Positions 53,844 through 62,502 of a DNA stretch of 64,000 bases are shown here, one piece after another. The notes under the pieces are model-generated. The model did no database searches and was not told where the DNA came from. It was given only the letters and a program-made list of their open reading frames with translations. The translations under genes were made by a program, and so were the position numbers. The number at the start of each line of letters is the position of its first letter. Within the stretch, counting starts at the first letter, position 1. This DNA is from an uncultured Muribaculaceae bacterium (GTDB taxonomy: Bacteria; Bacteroidota; Bacteroidia; Bacteroidales; Muribaculaceae), in contig CAJUIW010000006.1 of the NCBI GenBank assembly GCA_910586895.1, positions 1 to 64,000 of the forward strand, written 5' to 3'.

Positions 53844-54797
53844 TCAGCCGAACAGCGATTCTATAAACTCTTTTTTATGAAATACCTGAAGGTCGTCAAT
53901 ACCCTCGCCAAGTCCTATATATTTCACAGGAATCTTGAACTGGTCACTGATGCCGATAACCACACCACCCTTTGCCGTACCGTCAAGTTTTGTTATGGCC
54001 AGCTCGTTGACCTGAGTGGCTGCAACAAATTCACGCGCCTGAACAAAGGCATTCTGTCCGGTGCTTCCGTCAAGCACCAGAAGCACTTCATGCGGAGCAT
54101 CGGGAACAACCTTCTGCATTACCTTACGGATCTTGGTAAGCTCATCCATAAGGCCTTTCTTATTATGCAGTCGGCCGGCGGTATCTATTATCACCACGTC
54201 TGTACCGTTGGCAACAGCACTCTGGAGAGTGTCGTAAGCTACTGAAGCCGGATCGGAGCCAAGTTTCTGTTTCACCACCGGAACTCCGGCACGCTCGCCC
54301 CATACCTCAAGCTGGTCGATAGCTGCGGCACGGAATGTATCGGCGGCCCCAAGCATCACCTTATTGCCCGCTTTCTTAAACTGCATGGCAAGCTTGCCTA
54401 TGGTAGTGGTTTTGCCTACGCCATTGACACCTACCACCATTATCACATGCGGCTTATGTCCCTGCGGCACAGTGAAGTCCTCGAGCGAGGATTCATTGTC
54501 GTTTTCGGCAAGCATATCTGTGATTTCCTCCACGAGCATGGAGTTCAGCTCCTCGACATTTACATACTTATCACGCGCCACACGCTTCTGCAGACGTTCA
54601 ATAATACGTAAAGTGGTGTCAAGCCCCACATCGGAGGTAAGAAATATCTCTTCCAGATTGTCAAGAAAATCATCATCAATGGTTTTCTTCCCTGCAAGAG
54701 CACGTGTTATTTTGGCAAACACACCCTGCTTGGTGCGTTCGAGTCCTTTATCAAGTGTCTCTTTCTTTTCCTTGGAGAAAAATTTGAAAAATCTCAT
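53844..54797 (-). CDS. ftsY: Signal recognition particle receptor FtsY
   Basis: The 317-residue GTPase receives the ribosome-SRP complex at the inner membrane. The N domain occupies about 1-100. The G domain has VVGVNGVGKTTTIGKLA (P-loop), GAADTFRAAAIDQL, VIIDTAGRLHNK and TKLDGTAKGG, and the C-terminus has KYIGLGEGIDDLQVF. There is no long acidic A domain, as is usual in Bacteroidales. It heads a minus-strand run continuing into rimO, menF and the acyltransferase genes, from a promoter-like box at 54823-54830. Confidence 0.97.
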   Translation of the reverse strand: MRFFKFFSKEKKETLDKGLERTKQGVFAKITRALAGKKTIDDDFLDNLEEIFLTSDVGLDTTLRIIERLQKRVARDKYVNVEELNSMLVEEITDMLAENDNESSLEDFTVPQGHKPHVIMVVGVNGVGKTTTIGKLAMQFKKAGNKVMLGAADTFRAAAIDQLEVWGERAGVPVVKQKLGSDPASVAYDTLQSAVANGTDVVIIDTAGRLHNKKGLMDELTKIRKVMQKVVPDAPHEVLLVLDGSTGQNAFVQAREFVAATQVNELAITKLDGTAKGGVVIGISDQFKIPVKYIGLGEGIDDLQVFHKKEFIESLFG

Positions 54798-54822
54798 CGG
54801 CTAAGAGTATTATAATGAACCG

Positions 54823-54853
54823 CAAATTTACGCATTTTTTCCGACACCGCAGA
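54823..54853 (-). promoter_or_regulatory. Bacteroidetes-type promoter for the ftsY operon
   Basis: Minus strand reads TAAATTTG (54830-54823), a full -7 match, with TCTG 19 bp upstream in place of TTTG. The leader would be about 20 nt. Confidence 0.5.
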
Positions 54854-54874
54854 GAACACCACTGAATAAAAAGA

Positions 54875-54904
54875 GAGAGATTCATCAAATTTGATAAATC
54901 TCTC
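54875..54904 (-). terminator. Terminator after the coiled-coil lipoprotein gene
   Basis: Inverted repeat GAGAGATT(C)ATCAAA and its near complement, followed on the minus strand by CTTTTTATTC, 31 bp after the stop codon at 54935. Confidence 0.8.
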
Positions 54905-54934
54905 CGTATATATTATTCTGATAATTCAATCAGG

Positions 54935-55828
54935 TCAGTCAATCTGAATCACAAGGAAGTTGCTTGCATTCCAGAATTTTGTGGGATTAGTGATGACGAG
55001 CACCTTCATTCCGCCATTGCCATCCTGAATACGGTAGCTGTCAGCGGGCTGGTTAGTCATTACCTTTGCTTTCTTGCTGTGCAGCGGCAGCTGGGTGAGA
55101 TTGCGCTTGTCAACAGCTGTGAAGTAGGACATCTCGTAGTCACCCTGCATGATCTTGGTCTTGCGCAGGAATCCTGTCTTGATGATATTATTGTCCTGAA
55201 GTTCTTTCTTCGAACCGATAGCGTAGTAGCAGGTGTTGAGTTCATCAGTCAGCTCCTTGGCCTGCATCTGGGCTTTCTCCTTGCCCTCCTTTTCATTGGC
55301 TACACTTACATTCAGCGAGTCAACGGCCTGATTCAGGCTCTCGATCTTTATATTGGCCTGTGCAAGCTGATGCTTAAGACTACCGATTTCCTTCTCCTGA
55401 TCGGCAATCTGCTGCTTGAGAGTTTCAATTGTCTTCAGAAGGGTGGCATTCTGTCCTTTGCTATCCTTAAGTTTCTTCTCAAGGTCGGCAAGACGCTGAC
55501 GGCGCTCCTGAAGAGCCTGACTTACGGCTACTATATCGTTCTTAAGCTGTTCCTTTTTAGATGCAGTTTCTCCATTGATTCCTCCGGGAGTAGCCACAAT
55601 CTGTTCCATCTGTTTTATCTGTGCCATATCGGCTGATATGTCATTGATCAGGGCAAATAGGCTGTCCTGTGTGGCAAGTGTTGACTCAAGTTCCTCGCGT
55701 GTCTGATAAAGTGATGTGGCGGTAGCGTCGCCATCTTCTGCATTATCAGTTTTTTCCTTGCCGTTGCAAGCCATTAATAGTAATAGCACCGAAAGCAGTC
55801 CGGCTGAAATTAGAGCATACTTTTTCAT
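54935..55828 (-). CDS. Coiled-coil lipoprotein of unknown function
   Basis: The 297-residue protein has a lipobox (LLMAC, C21), an acidic linker, and a long heptad-rich coiled coil from about residue 45 to 195 (RQRLADLEKKLKDSKG, QQIADQEKEIGSLKHQL, IESLNQAVDSLNVSV). The last 100 residues are a compact domain of strands (TCYYAIGSKKELQDNNIIK, YFTAVDKRNLTQLPLHSKK). This type is common in Bacteroidales but has no established role. It has its own terminator and lies 46 bp after rsmI. Confidence 0.75.
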   Translation of the reverse strand: MKKYALISAGLLSVLLLLMACNGKEKTDNAEDGDATATSLYQTREELESTLATQDSLFALINDISADMAQIKQMEQIVATPGGINGETASKKEQLKNDIVAVSQALQERRQRLADLEKKLKDSKGQNATLLKTIETLKQQIADQEKEIGSLKHQLAQANIKIESLNQAVDSLNVSVANEKEGKEKAQMQAKELTDELNTCYYAIGSKKELQDNNIIKTGFLRKTKIMQGDYEMSYFTAVDKRNLTQLPLHSKKAKVMTNQPADSYRIQDGNGGMKVLVITNPTKFWNASNFLVIQID

Positions 55829-55874
55829 AATTCGTGTAGAAGTTAGTTGCGGTTATGATTATTATTTATGATGT

Positions 55875-56603
55875 TCATTCAGATATCTCCGTTTTGTATT
55901 TATTACGGTGAGGCTTATGCTTCTCCTCGTCCGGTTTACCTGACAGGACTATAACGATCTCACCCCGCGGAATGTTTTCACCAAAATGTTTTATAAGCTC
56001 GGCAAGGGTGCCGCGCACTGTCTCTTCATGCAGCTTGGAGATCTCTCTGCTTACCGATGCTTCACGGTCAGCGCCGCATGCATCAGCAAGCTGCTCAAGG
56101 GTTTTCACCAATCGGAGAGGCGATTCATACAGCACGGAGGTACGCCGCTCAGCAGCCAGTTCGGCTATGCGTGTCATACGTCCTTTTTTCTGCGGGAGGA
56201 AACCTTCAAAGCAGAATTTCTCACACGGAAGTCCGGAATCGACAAGCGCCGGGACAAAAGCGGTGGCACCCGGCAGCGTCACAACCTCTATGCCTCTGCG
56301 GCGACATTCGCGTGACAGCAGAAACCCCGGGTCACTGATGCCAGGAGTTCCGGCATCGGTTATCAGAGCTACATCCTCCCCCGCTTCAAGACGGTTCATG
56401 ACAGCGCCTACGGTTTCATGCTCATTAAATTTATGATGGCTCACCATAGGCGTACCGATATCGAAATGCTTCAACAGCGGCGCCGATGTACGGGTATCTT
56501 CGGCAAGAATAACCGAGCACGCCTGCAGAACCTTGACAGCCCGCACGGTCATATCTTCCAGATTGCCTACCGGAGTAGGCACCATATAAAGAATTCCTGA
56601 CAT
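55875..56603 (-). CDS. rsmI: 16S rRNA (cytidine1402-2'-O)-methyltransferase
   Basis: The 242-residue SAM-dependent methyltransferase modifies C1402 in the decoding centre. Family motifs are LYMVPTPVGNLEDMTVRA, ILAEDTRTS, ALITDAGTPGISDPG and LPGATAFVPALVDSGLPCEKFCFEGFLP (written here only to show the order of conserved blocks; the Pro-Gly-Ala block begins near residue 113). Length is slightly below the 270-290 residues seen in proteobacteria because the C-terminal domain is short. It follows the 56610-57185 gene by 6 bp. Confidence 0.95.
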   Translation of the reverse strand: MSGILYMVPTPVGNLEDMTVRAVKVLQACSVILAEDTRTSAPLLKHFDIGTPMVSHHKFNEHETVGAVMNRLEAGEDVALITDAGTPGISDPGFLLSRECRRRGIEVVTLPGATAFVPALVDSGLPCEKFCFEGFLPQKKGRMTRIAELAAERRTSVLYESPLRLVKTLEQLADACGADREASVSREISKLHEETVRGTLAELIKHFGENIPRGEIVIVLSGKPDEEKHKPHRNKYKTEISE

Positions 56604-56609
56604 GCGCAG

Positions 56610-57185
56610 TTATTTAGCGAAGCGTGCAGTGATGATATCCATGAATGCCACGACGTCTTCATTAGCAGGATTCCAGCACAGGTCATTGAAGAAATAATCC
56701 TCCACCTCCTCACGGCTTGTCATGGCTTCGGCTACCTGCAGAGCATCGGCGAAGTCAGCATCGCTGCCTCCGAAGAGCTCGCGGCGGAAGCGGAACTTAT
56801 CGTTGAGCGTAAAAGCAAAAGCCTGCTCCTTGACTTCAGCACGCTTCGGCTCTGCAACCGGCATAGGGGCAGGCTTCGCTACCGGCTCAGGCTTATTTAC
56901 CGGCTGCGCCGCAGCCACAGGCTCCGGCTCAGGCTGACATGTCATACATGCATCCTCAGCCTGTTCATACTGCACAGCGGCGGCCTCTTTCTCGGCATCT
57001 GAATCAGCAGATACAGATTCAACCGGACTCATAGACGCCATAGCTGACAGGCGCTTTGCCTTTTCCGTTATCATGCCGACAACCATATCAGGAGTAGTCT
57101 CCTTACGCTCGAGCGAAAGTGCCAGCAGCCCTTCAAGTTCATAGCACAGAGCCAGCATCTGCTCATAATTTGAATTCTGTTTCAT
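56610..57185 (-). CDS. Unknown protein with Pro/Ala/Glu-rich linker
   Basis: From the ATG at 57183-57185 the protein has 191 residues; a GTG at 57209 is also in frame. A helical N-terminus (EQMLALCYELEGLLALSLE) is joined by a linker rich in Pro, Ala, Val and Glu (PVAAAQPVNKPEPVAKPAP) to a C-terminal helical domain of about 70 residues beginning AFTLNDKFRFRRELFGGSD, a segment that recurs in Bacteroidales proteins of unknown function. It sits between dacB and rsmI in the same direction, 23 bp after dacB. Confidence 0.7.
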   Translation of the reverse strand: MKQNSNYEQMLALCYELEGLLALSLERKETTPDMVVGMITEKAKRLSAMASMSPVESVSADSDAEKEAAAVQYEQAEDACMTCQPEPEPVAAAQPVNKPEPVAKPAPMPVAEPKRAEVKEQAFAFTLNDKFRFRRELFGGSDADFADALQVAEAMTSREEVEDYFFNDLCWNPANEDVVAFMDIITARFAK

Positions 57186-57208
57186 ATATCGAATATTCGT
57201 TTGTTTCA

Positions 57209-58558
57209 CTATTTAAGATCCAATCCTATAAGATAGTCGCCGATAGCCTTTTTCAGCTTAGAACGGTCGCACTTGAACCCATTGACCATTATCACCACCA
57301 CATGTGTGGGGCGCCCGGCATCGTCAAGCATATATCCGGCATAACACTGCACACCGCTCATGCTCCCCGTCTTAGTAGCCATGCGGCCATCAAGCGCGCT
57401 ATCTTTCATAAAGTTACGCATAGTCCCTTCCCGACCCGCTTTGGGGAAGAAAGAGGTATACCGCTCCGCATCGTCGCTTCGCGCCATCCATTCGAGCACA
57501 TCGCCAAGAAAACGCGGACTCATCCTGTCGTTGCGCGACAGTCCGCTGCCATCCTCTATGTATATGCCGTCAGTATTTATACCACGCGCATCCCACAGCG
57601 AAAGTTCACGCCGTGCGGCTGCCATACGTGACTGATTAGGAGCCAGAAGCCGAAGAGTAGCCTCAGCCATCATATTGTCGCTGCGGAACATCAGGCTTCT
57701 CATAACATCCGTAACCGAGGGCGACAGATGCGAGTATAATTTCTTCTTATCCCCCTTTTCATCAATAGTCTTGCCGCCCACACCTATACCACGCTTATCC
57801 ATGGCTTTAGTAACAGCATAGCAGAAAGCATCAGCAGGATCCGGCATCGCTACACTGAGAGAACCTTTGCTGCCGGGGCTCACATACACTACATCACTGT
57901 CACGCTTCTTAGAAACCTGCTTTCGTCCCATTCTTGAAATTTTCAGTCCGGGAGAATATGGCTCCGACTTTCCCGTAGCCAGGTTCAGAGTCATTTTGTT
58001 GTCCTTATAATTCATGGAGTGGTGAGCCGTACCGTAAGGCCATATCAGGTCCTCTCCCATCCATCCGGCAGGTACCTGCTCATCAAGCCACGGCTTGATG
58101 CTGACAGTGACGCGTCCGCTTATCGAATCAATGCCCATGCTTCTAAGCGCTGCAGCTATACTGTCAGGCAGTCCGGCCGCCTCCTTGAAATAGCGCGATT
58201 CAATAGTAGGGTCGCCCACGGCATCAATCACTACATTGCCATGCAGAACCCCTCCCGATATGCGTCCTTCCACATAGGTGTTGGTGGTCCAGCGGGCATC
58301 TACCGGTAGTTGCCCGGAAACAGAAGCCGTGGTCAGGGCCTTCGTCACCGATGCGGGCACAAACAGCTGGCCGGCATTGACATCCGACACCACTTCGCCT
58401 GTGCGCAAATCCTTCACATACAATCCGAATTTTGTTGTAGCACTGCCGGGAAGCGTCAGCGGGCATGGTGTCATTTCATCAGCCGCGACATGAATCGCCA
58501 CTGACAGCATGCTGAATATCAGCACCAAATACCGTATATCGAGTTTTCTATATTTCAT
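57209..58558 (-). CDS. dacB: D-alanyl-D-alanine carboxypeptidase/endopeptidase (PBP4 type)
   Basis: The protein has 449 residues from the ATG at 58558, with an alternative ATG at 58573. After a signal peptide, FVPASVTKALTTA holds the SxxK active-site motif (near residue 65), MFRSDNMMAEATLR the SxN motif, and MATKTGSMSGV the KTG motif. A large insert between SxxK and SxN is typical of class C PBP4. It trims peptidoglycan peptides in the periplasm. The gene is on the minus strand, back to back with the tetR gene. Confidence 0.93.
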   Translation of the reverse strand: MKYRKLDIRYLVLIFSMLSVAIHVAADEMTPCPLTLPGSATTKFGLYVKDLRTGEVVSDVNAGQLFVPASVTKALTTASVSGQLPVDARWTTNTYVEGRISGGVLHGNVVIDAVGDPTIESRYFKEAAGLPDSIAAALRSMGIDSISGRVTVSIKPWLDEQVPAGWMGEDLIWPYGTAHHSMNYKDNKMTLNLATGKSEPYSPGLKISRMGRKQVSKKRDSDVVYVSPGSKGSLSVAMPDPADAFCYAVTKAMDKRGIGVGGKTIDEKGDKKKLYSHLSPSVTDVMRSLMFRSDNMMAEATLRLLAPNQSRMAAARRELSLWDARGINTDGIYIEDGSGLSRNDRMSPRFLGDVLEWMARSDDAERYTSFFPKAGREGTMRNFMKDSALDGRMATKTGSMSGVQCYAGYMLDDAGRPTHVVVIMVNGFKCDRSKLKKAIGDYLIGLDLK

Positions 58559-58689
58559 AAACCGAATTTGCATTTCAAACCACGAAATTACACATTATTT
58601 TCTATCTTAAAAAGGTTTTTGACATCATGATTGGGCGCGTTTGAATAATTTTCAGTAAATTCGCAGGCTCTTAGTGAAATAATACAAAT

Positions 58690-59295
58690 ATGGTAAGCAA
58701 GACTCGAGAGAAACTTATAGAAGTAGCCCGGCAGCTATTCCTCAACAAAGGGGTGGAGAACACCACTATGAACGATATCGCCGCGGCTTCCGACAAGGGG
58801 CGCCGTACCATATACACCTATTTCAAGAACAAGAAAGAGATTTACAACGCTGTCGTGGAGCAGCAGAGCGAGATTCTGGTCAAAGAGCTGCGTGACATAG
58901 CCTTGTCATCCTTACCACCAGTGGAGAAACTCCGCAAGTATCTCACCTCGCGCTTTCATCTGCTTGTGGAAGTCAATCCGCGGTCTGACCGCTCAAGATA
59001 CTTCTTCAACCGCGAGCATAAGCGCATAGAACGCATCCACCGCATGGCCCTTGCCAAAGAGCTCGAAATTCTGAAAGCACTCCTCAGCGAAGGCATGGCC
59101 TCGGGCGACTACGATCCGCATCAGACAGCATCGTTTCCCGCTGTGGAAGTGGTCATGACCCAGGCAGTTGACTATATCAATCTGCGCGACAGTCTGGCTC
59201 CGCTCGGCATCAGCGGCTCTGATCTCAGGGACCGCATAGTCAACTTCCTCGTAACAGCGCTGACAGCAAACGCCAAAACACAAACAACACTTTAA
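58690..59295 (+). CDS. TetR/AcrR family transcriptional regulator
   Basis: The 201-residue protein has the TetR DNA-binding domain at residues 5-50 (REKLIEVARQLFLNKGVEN, TTMNDIAAASDKGRRTIYTY) and a helical ligand domain with no family-specific motif. It lies 13 bp before fabG on the same strand, so it may sense a lipid-related ligand and control this pair; the sequence does not show an operator I can be sure of. Confidence 0.9.
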   Translation: MVSKTREKLIEVARQLFLNKGVENTTMNDIAAASDKGRRTIYTYFKNKKEIYNAVVEQQSEILVKELRDIALSSLPPVEKLRKYLTSRFHLLVEVNPRSDRSRYFFNREHKRIERIHRMALAKELEILKALLSEGMASGDYDPHQTASFPAVEVVMTQAVDYINLRDSLAPLGISGSDLRDRIVNFLVTALTANAKTQTTL

Positions 59296-59308
59296 ATATA
59301 TATTAGAG

Positions 59309-60055
59309 ATGAAATTACTTGAAGGAAAAACAGCTCTTATCACAGGAGCTGCACGCGGAATAGGCAAGGCACTTGCCCTGCGTTTTGCAAGTGAAGGAGC
59401 CAATGTGGCTTTCACCGACCTAGTAATAGACGAATCCGGCCACGAAACCGAACGTGAAATAGAAGCTTACGGCGTTAAAGCCAAAGGATATGCATCAAAT
59501 GCCGCTGACTTCCAGCAGACAAAAGAAGTTGTTGAACAGGTTAAGGCTGACTTCGGCCGCATCGACATCCTCGTCAACAATGCCGGCATCACAAAGGACG
59601 GCCTCATGATGCGCATGACTGAGCAGCAGTGGGACGCCGTGATCAACGTAAACCTCAAGAGCGCGTTCAACTTCATCAATGCCGTTCTCCCCATCATGCT
59701 CCGCCAGCGTTCAGGCAGCATCATCAACATGGCTTCCGTAGTAGGTGTGCATGGCAATGCCGGCCAGTCAAACTATGCAGCATCAAAGGCCGGTCTTATA
59801 GCTCTGGCCAAGAGTATTGCTCAGGAAGTAGGCTCACGCGGCATCCGCGCCAACGCCATCGCTCCCGGATTTATCGAGACAGCCATGACTGCTGCCCTGC
59901 CCGATGACATCCGTGCCGAATGGACCAAGAAGATACCCCTCCGCCGCGGTGGCAAAGTGGAAGATATCGCCAATGTGGCTACCTTCCTCGCTTCCGACAT
60001 GTCAAGCTACGTTACCGGCCAGGTAATTCAGGTTGACGGCGGCATGAACATGTAA
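59309..60055 (+). CDS. fabG: 3-oxoacyl-[acyl-carrier-protein] reductase
   Basis: The 248-residue short-chain dehydrogenase uses NADPH to reduce 3-oxoacyl-ACP in fatty-acid elongation. TGAARGIGKALAL (cofactor Gly motif, about 11-23), LVNNAGITKDGLMMRM, SVVGVHGNAGQSNYAASKAG (Ser-Tyr-Lys catalytic set) and the C-terminal YVTGQVIQVDGGMNM match FabG closely. It follows the TetR gene by 13 bp. Confidence 0.93.
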   Translation: MKLLEGKTALITGAARGIGKALALRFASEGANVAFTDLVIDESGHETEREIEAYGVKAKGYASNAADFQQTKEVVEQVKADFGRIDILVNNAGITKDGLMMRMTEQQWDAVINVNLKSAFNFINAVLPIMLRQRSGSIINMASVVGVHGNAGQSNYAASKAGLIALAKSIAQEVGSRGIRANAIAPGFIETAMTAALPDDIRAEWTKKIPLRRGGKVEDIANVATFLASDMSSYVTGQVIQVDGGMNM

Positions 60056-60126
60056 TCCTCCTCTCGCAAAAGCGGGTGTTGTCAAACGGCACCCCTGGCA
60101 TGTTCAACCTCAATCGTACATAACAT

Positions 60127-60198
60127 ACACCTTCCGGAGGTGTCGACTTACAATCAGCCGTGGGCCGAGTCCGCAAGGACAACACCCGCGGCTGATTG
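60127..60198. repeat. Hairpin-rich intergenic element B
   Basis: ACACCTTCCGGAGGTGT followed by CGAC (60127-60147), then a long hairpin at 60151-60198. Its outer stem is CAATCAGCCG/CGGCTGATTG, then a T-G pair, GGG/CCC, a 4-by-4 internal loop, and GTCC-GCAA-GGAC with a GNRA-type loop. Shared features with 31020-31275 suggest one family of structured elements. The 253-bp gap between fabG and the DUF4290 gene holds no gene that I can see. Confidence 0.6.
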
Positions 60199-60242
60199 CA
60201 TAACAGCACCTTGCGTCAACCATCAGTGAGCTATTTTTGCTT

Positions 60243-60272
60243 TTTGTTTGTTACATTTTTTTCGTAACTTTA
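60243..60272 (+). promoter_or_regulatory. Possible promoter for the DUF4290 gene
   Basis: TTTG at 60243-60246, an 18-bp spacer, and TAACTTTA at 60265-60272, one base short of the TAnnTTTG consensus and with a slightly short spacer. Confidence 0.35.
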
Positions 60273-60308
60273 CAGCCATAAATTTGACTTACTCCCACCA
60301 GAGATAAA

Positions 60309-60899
60309 ATGCTTAGATACAACACTCAGCTTAAGCCACTTCCGCTTCCCGAATATGGCCGCAACATACAAAGCATGGTTGACCATTGCCTCACTATAGA
60401 GGACCGCGACGAGAGGAACAGGTGTGCTCGCTCCATAATAGCCTCAATGGGCAATCTCTTTCCCGAACTCCGTACTACTGACGGATGCAACCCCAAGCTT
60501 TGGGACCATATTGCCATAATGTCCGATTTTCAACTCGACATTGACTACCCCTGCGAAGTGGTCCATAAGGACAACCTCGCCTCAAAGCCCGCTCCGGTTG
60601 AATATGCCAATTACAAATTCCGCTACCGTCACTATGGCAGCTGCCTCGAACGCATGATTCAGCGTGCCGCCGAGATGGAGCCCGGAGAAGAGCGTGACCG
60701 CCTTGTACTCTATCTGGCCAACCACATGAAGAAGCAGATGCTTGCCGTGAACAAGGATGGTGTGGACGACTCACGCATATTCAAGGACCTGGCCGAACTG
60801 TCGCACGGAGCCATACGCCTCAGCACTGACACCGTACGCCTGCATGAATTCCGCGAGGCTCCCCAGCCCACAAACGGAAAGAAGAAAAAGAAAAAATAA
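60309..60899 (+). CDS. DUF4290 family protein
   Basis: The 196-residue cytoplasmic protein matches the Bacteroidetes-specific DUF4290 family: LRYNTQLKPLPLPEYGRNIQ at the start, and LWDHIAIMSDFQLDIDYP. The C-terminus ends in a run of lysines (GKKKKKK), suggesting nucleic-acid or membrane contact. It lies 33 bp before rimM on the same strand. No function is established for the family. Confidence 0.85.
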   Translation: MLRYNTQLKPLPLPEYGRNIQSMVDHCLTIEDRDERNRCARSIIASMGNLFPELRTTDGCNPKLWDHIAIMSDFQLDIDYPCEVVHKDNLASKPAPVEYANYKFRYRHYGSCLERMIQRAAEMEPGEERDRLVLYLANHMKKQMLAVNKDGVDDSRIFKDLAELSHGAIRLSTDTVRLHEFREAPQPTNGKKKKKK

Positions 60900-60932
60900 A
60901 CACATCAACCGAATAGACAGCCTTACTGACGG

Positions 60933-61460
60933 ATGATACAGCGCGATGAACTTGAACAGATAGGTGCATTCCTCAAACCTCATGGTATAAAAGGAGAGAT
61001 AGCCATGGAGATGTTTGAGGATGTTGAGCTTTCGGAACTGTCATGTATAGTTCTGGACATGGATGGTATCTTCGTGCCGTTCTTCATTGAGTCTGTACGG
61101 CCTAAAGGTCCCGGGCGGATGCTTGTCACAATTGATGGGGTTAACTCCGACACCGAAGCTGCTGCGATGGCCGGTGCTGAAGTATACGCCCTGCGCAATG
61201 AGCTCCCCGAAACGGAAGACAGCGAGGATGGATTCTATCTGTCGGATCTGACAGGCTATACTGTAATTGATGCCTCCAACGGTGTACAGATAGGCACAGT
61301 TACTGACTATGACGACTCGACGGACAATGTGGTGCTGATACTGCAATCAGCCGCGGACAGCTCCGAGACAATCTACCTACCGGCAGCCGAACCATTTTTC
61401 GAGGATATAATTCCTGACACGAAGACCGTGATAATGAATCTACCCGAAGGGCTTTACTGA
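60933..61460 (+). CDS. rimM: Ribosome maturation factor RimM
   Basis: The 175-residue protein has the RimM N-terminal signature IGAFLKPHGIKGEIAM (about 11-26) and a C-terminal PRC barrel (about 95-175: FYLSDLTGYTVIDASNGVQIG, later YLPAAEPFFEDI). It helps maturation of the 30S head region with S19. The start ATG is at 60933. Confidence 0.92.
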   Translation: MIQRDELEQIGAFLKPHGIKGEIAMEMFEDVELSELSCIVLDMDGIFVPFFIESVRPKGPGRMLVTIDGVNSDTEAAAMAGAEVYALRNELPETEDSEDGFYLSDLTGYTVIDASNGVQIGTVTDYDDSTDNVVLILQSAADSSETIYLPAAEPFFEDIIPDTKTVIMNLPEGLY

Positions 61461-61479
61461 CAATAAATTAGACACACCG

Positions 61480-61785
61480 ATGAAAGAATTTGACGAATCA
61501 GAAGCATTGGACTTCATCCGGGCCAACGCAGGCTCAGAGCGGGTCAGCGCATATTCCGACGACGATCTGCTCAATATAGTGGACATGATCTGGGACTACT
61601 ATGAAATAAACGGCATGCTTGACATTGATGCCGATGCCGACGATGAAGAGGACTCCCTGCCCGAGGATATAACAGTCTATGTTAAGCGTATGCTCAAAAA
61701 GGACGCCGGAGCAAAAGTCAGTGCCGATGATGTTTACGATATTGTCCGCGCCGAGCTCGCCTACGAGGCATCGCTTGACTCTTAA
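61480..61785 (+). CDS. Small acidic protein of unknown function
   Basis: The 101-residue protein is strongly acidic, with a central DIDADADDEEDSLPED run and helical ends (SEALDFIRANAGSERVSAY; VDMIWDYYEINGMLD). It has no signal peptide or membrane segment. It lies 19 bp after rimM and 19 bp before the OmpA-like gene, on the same strand. I do not recognise a characterised family; the close spacing supports it as a real gene. Confidence 0.7.
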   Translation: MKEFDESEALDFIRANAGSERVSAYSDDDLLNIVDMIWDYYEINGMLDIDADADDEEDSLPEDITVYVKRMLKKDAGAKVSADDVYDIVRAELAYEASLDS

Positions 61786-61804
61786 CAGCATCTATATCAC
61801 ACTA

Positions 61805-62473
61805 ATGACCCAATATTTCAGATACATATTAATAACTGCCATCACAGCTCTGCTACCGGCCCTGGCTTGGGCACAGACTGACCTCACCAATCCATATCCC
61901 GATTACAATGAAGAGATATTCATGGACATGGATTTCGAGCCGAATCTGGCCACTCCGAAGGTAAACAAACCGGAGAAAAAAGCAGTGACGAAATATGTCA
62001 AGAGCGTAGCCGAGCAATTCAAAAAGAAATATCGCGTTGACCTAATGCGCGAAGGAGAAGTCATGGTGGTGACAATACCTACCGATGACCTTTTTCTCCC
62101 TAACGACACTATGATCACCCGCCGTGGCTTCCAGCTGCTCACTCCGCTTCTGGAGCCTATGCGCAAGCCATACATGTTCAAGGTCGTTTTCGCGCTTCAC
62201 ACTGACGACACCGGCTCCGAAGCTTACCGCGAGAATCTATCATCGGCACGTGTGGCTTCGGTTTACGATTGGTTCATGGACATGATTGACCAGGCGCAGC
62301 TGTCGGAGGATATCATCATAATCCCCTACTCCATGGCCTCGGCCGACCCGATTGACACATTTGAAACCCGCTCCGGGCGCCGCAACAACCGCAGGCTTGA
62401 ATTTTACTTCATTCCCGGACCGGAAATGATAGAAAAAGCCACCAAGAAACAACTTAAGGAACTAAAGAAATAA
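61805..62473 (+). CDS. OmpA-like exported protein
   Basis: From the ATG at 61805 the protein has 222 residues with a signal peptide (about 1-20, LPALAWAQ). The C-terminal half resembles an OmpA peptidoglycan-associated domain (GFQLLTPLLEPM, VVFALHTDDTGSEAYRENLS, SARVASVYDWF, TRSGRRNNRRLEFYFIP), including the NRR-type ending. The N-terminal part is short, so there is no barrel. A longer frame from 61679 overlaps the preceding gene and is rejected. It is probably a periplasmic cell-wall-binding protein. Confidence 0.82.
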   Translation: MTQYFRYILITAITALLPALAWAQTDLTNPYPDYNEEIFMDMDFEPNLATPKVNKPEKKAVTKYVKSVAEQFKKKYRVDLMREGEVMVVTIPTDDLFLPNDTMITRRGFQLLTPLLEPMRKPYMFKVVFALHTDDTGSEAYRENLSSARVASVYDWFMDMIDQAQLSEDIIIIPYSMASADPIDTFETRSGRRNNRRLEFYFIPGPEMIEKATKKQLKELKK

Positions 62474-62502
62474 AAAAATTAACATATTCACTATAAAAAG
62501 CA

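Noticed and set aside
61679..61804. OmpA-like protein start at 61679
   Set aside because: The extension overlaps the acidic protein gene in another frame and lacks a signal peptide, which appears only from the ATG at 61805.
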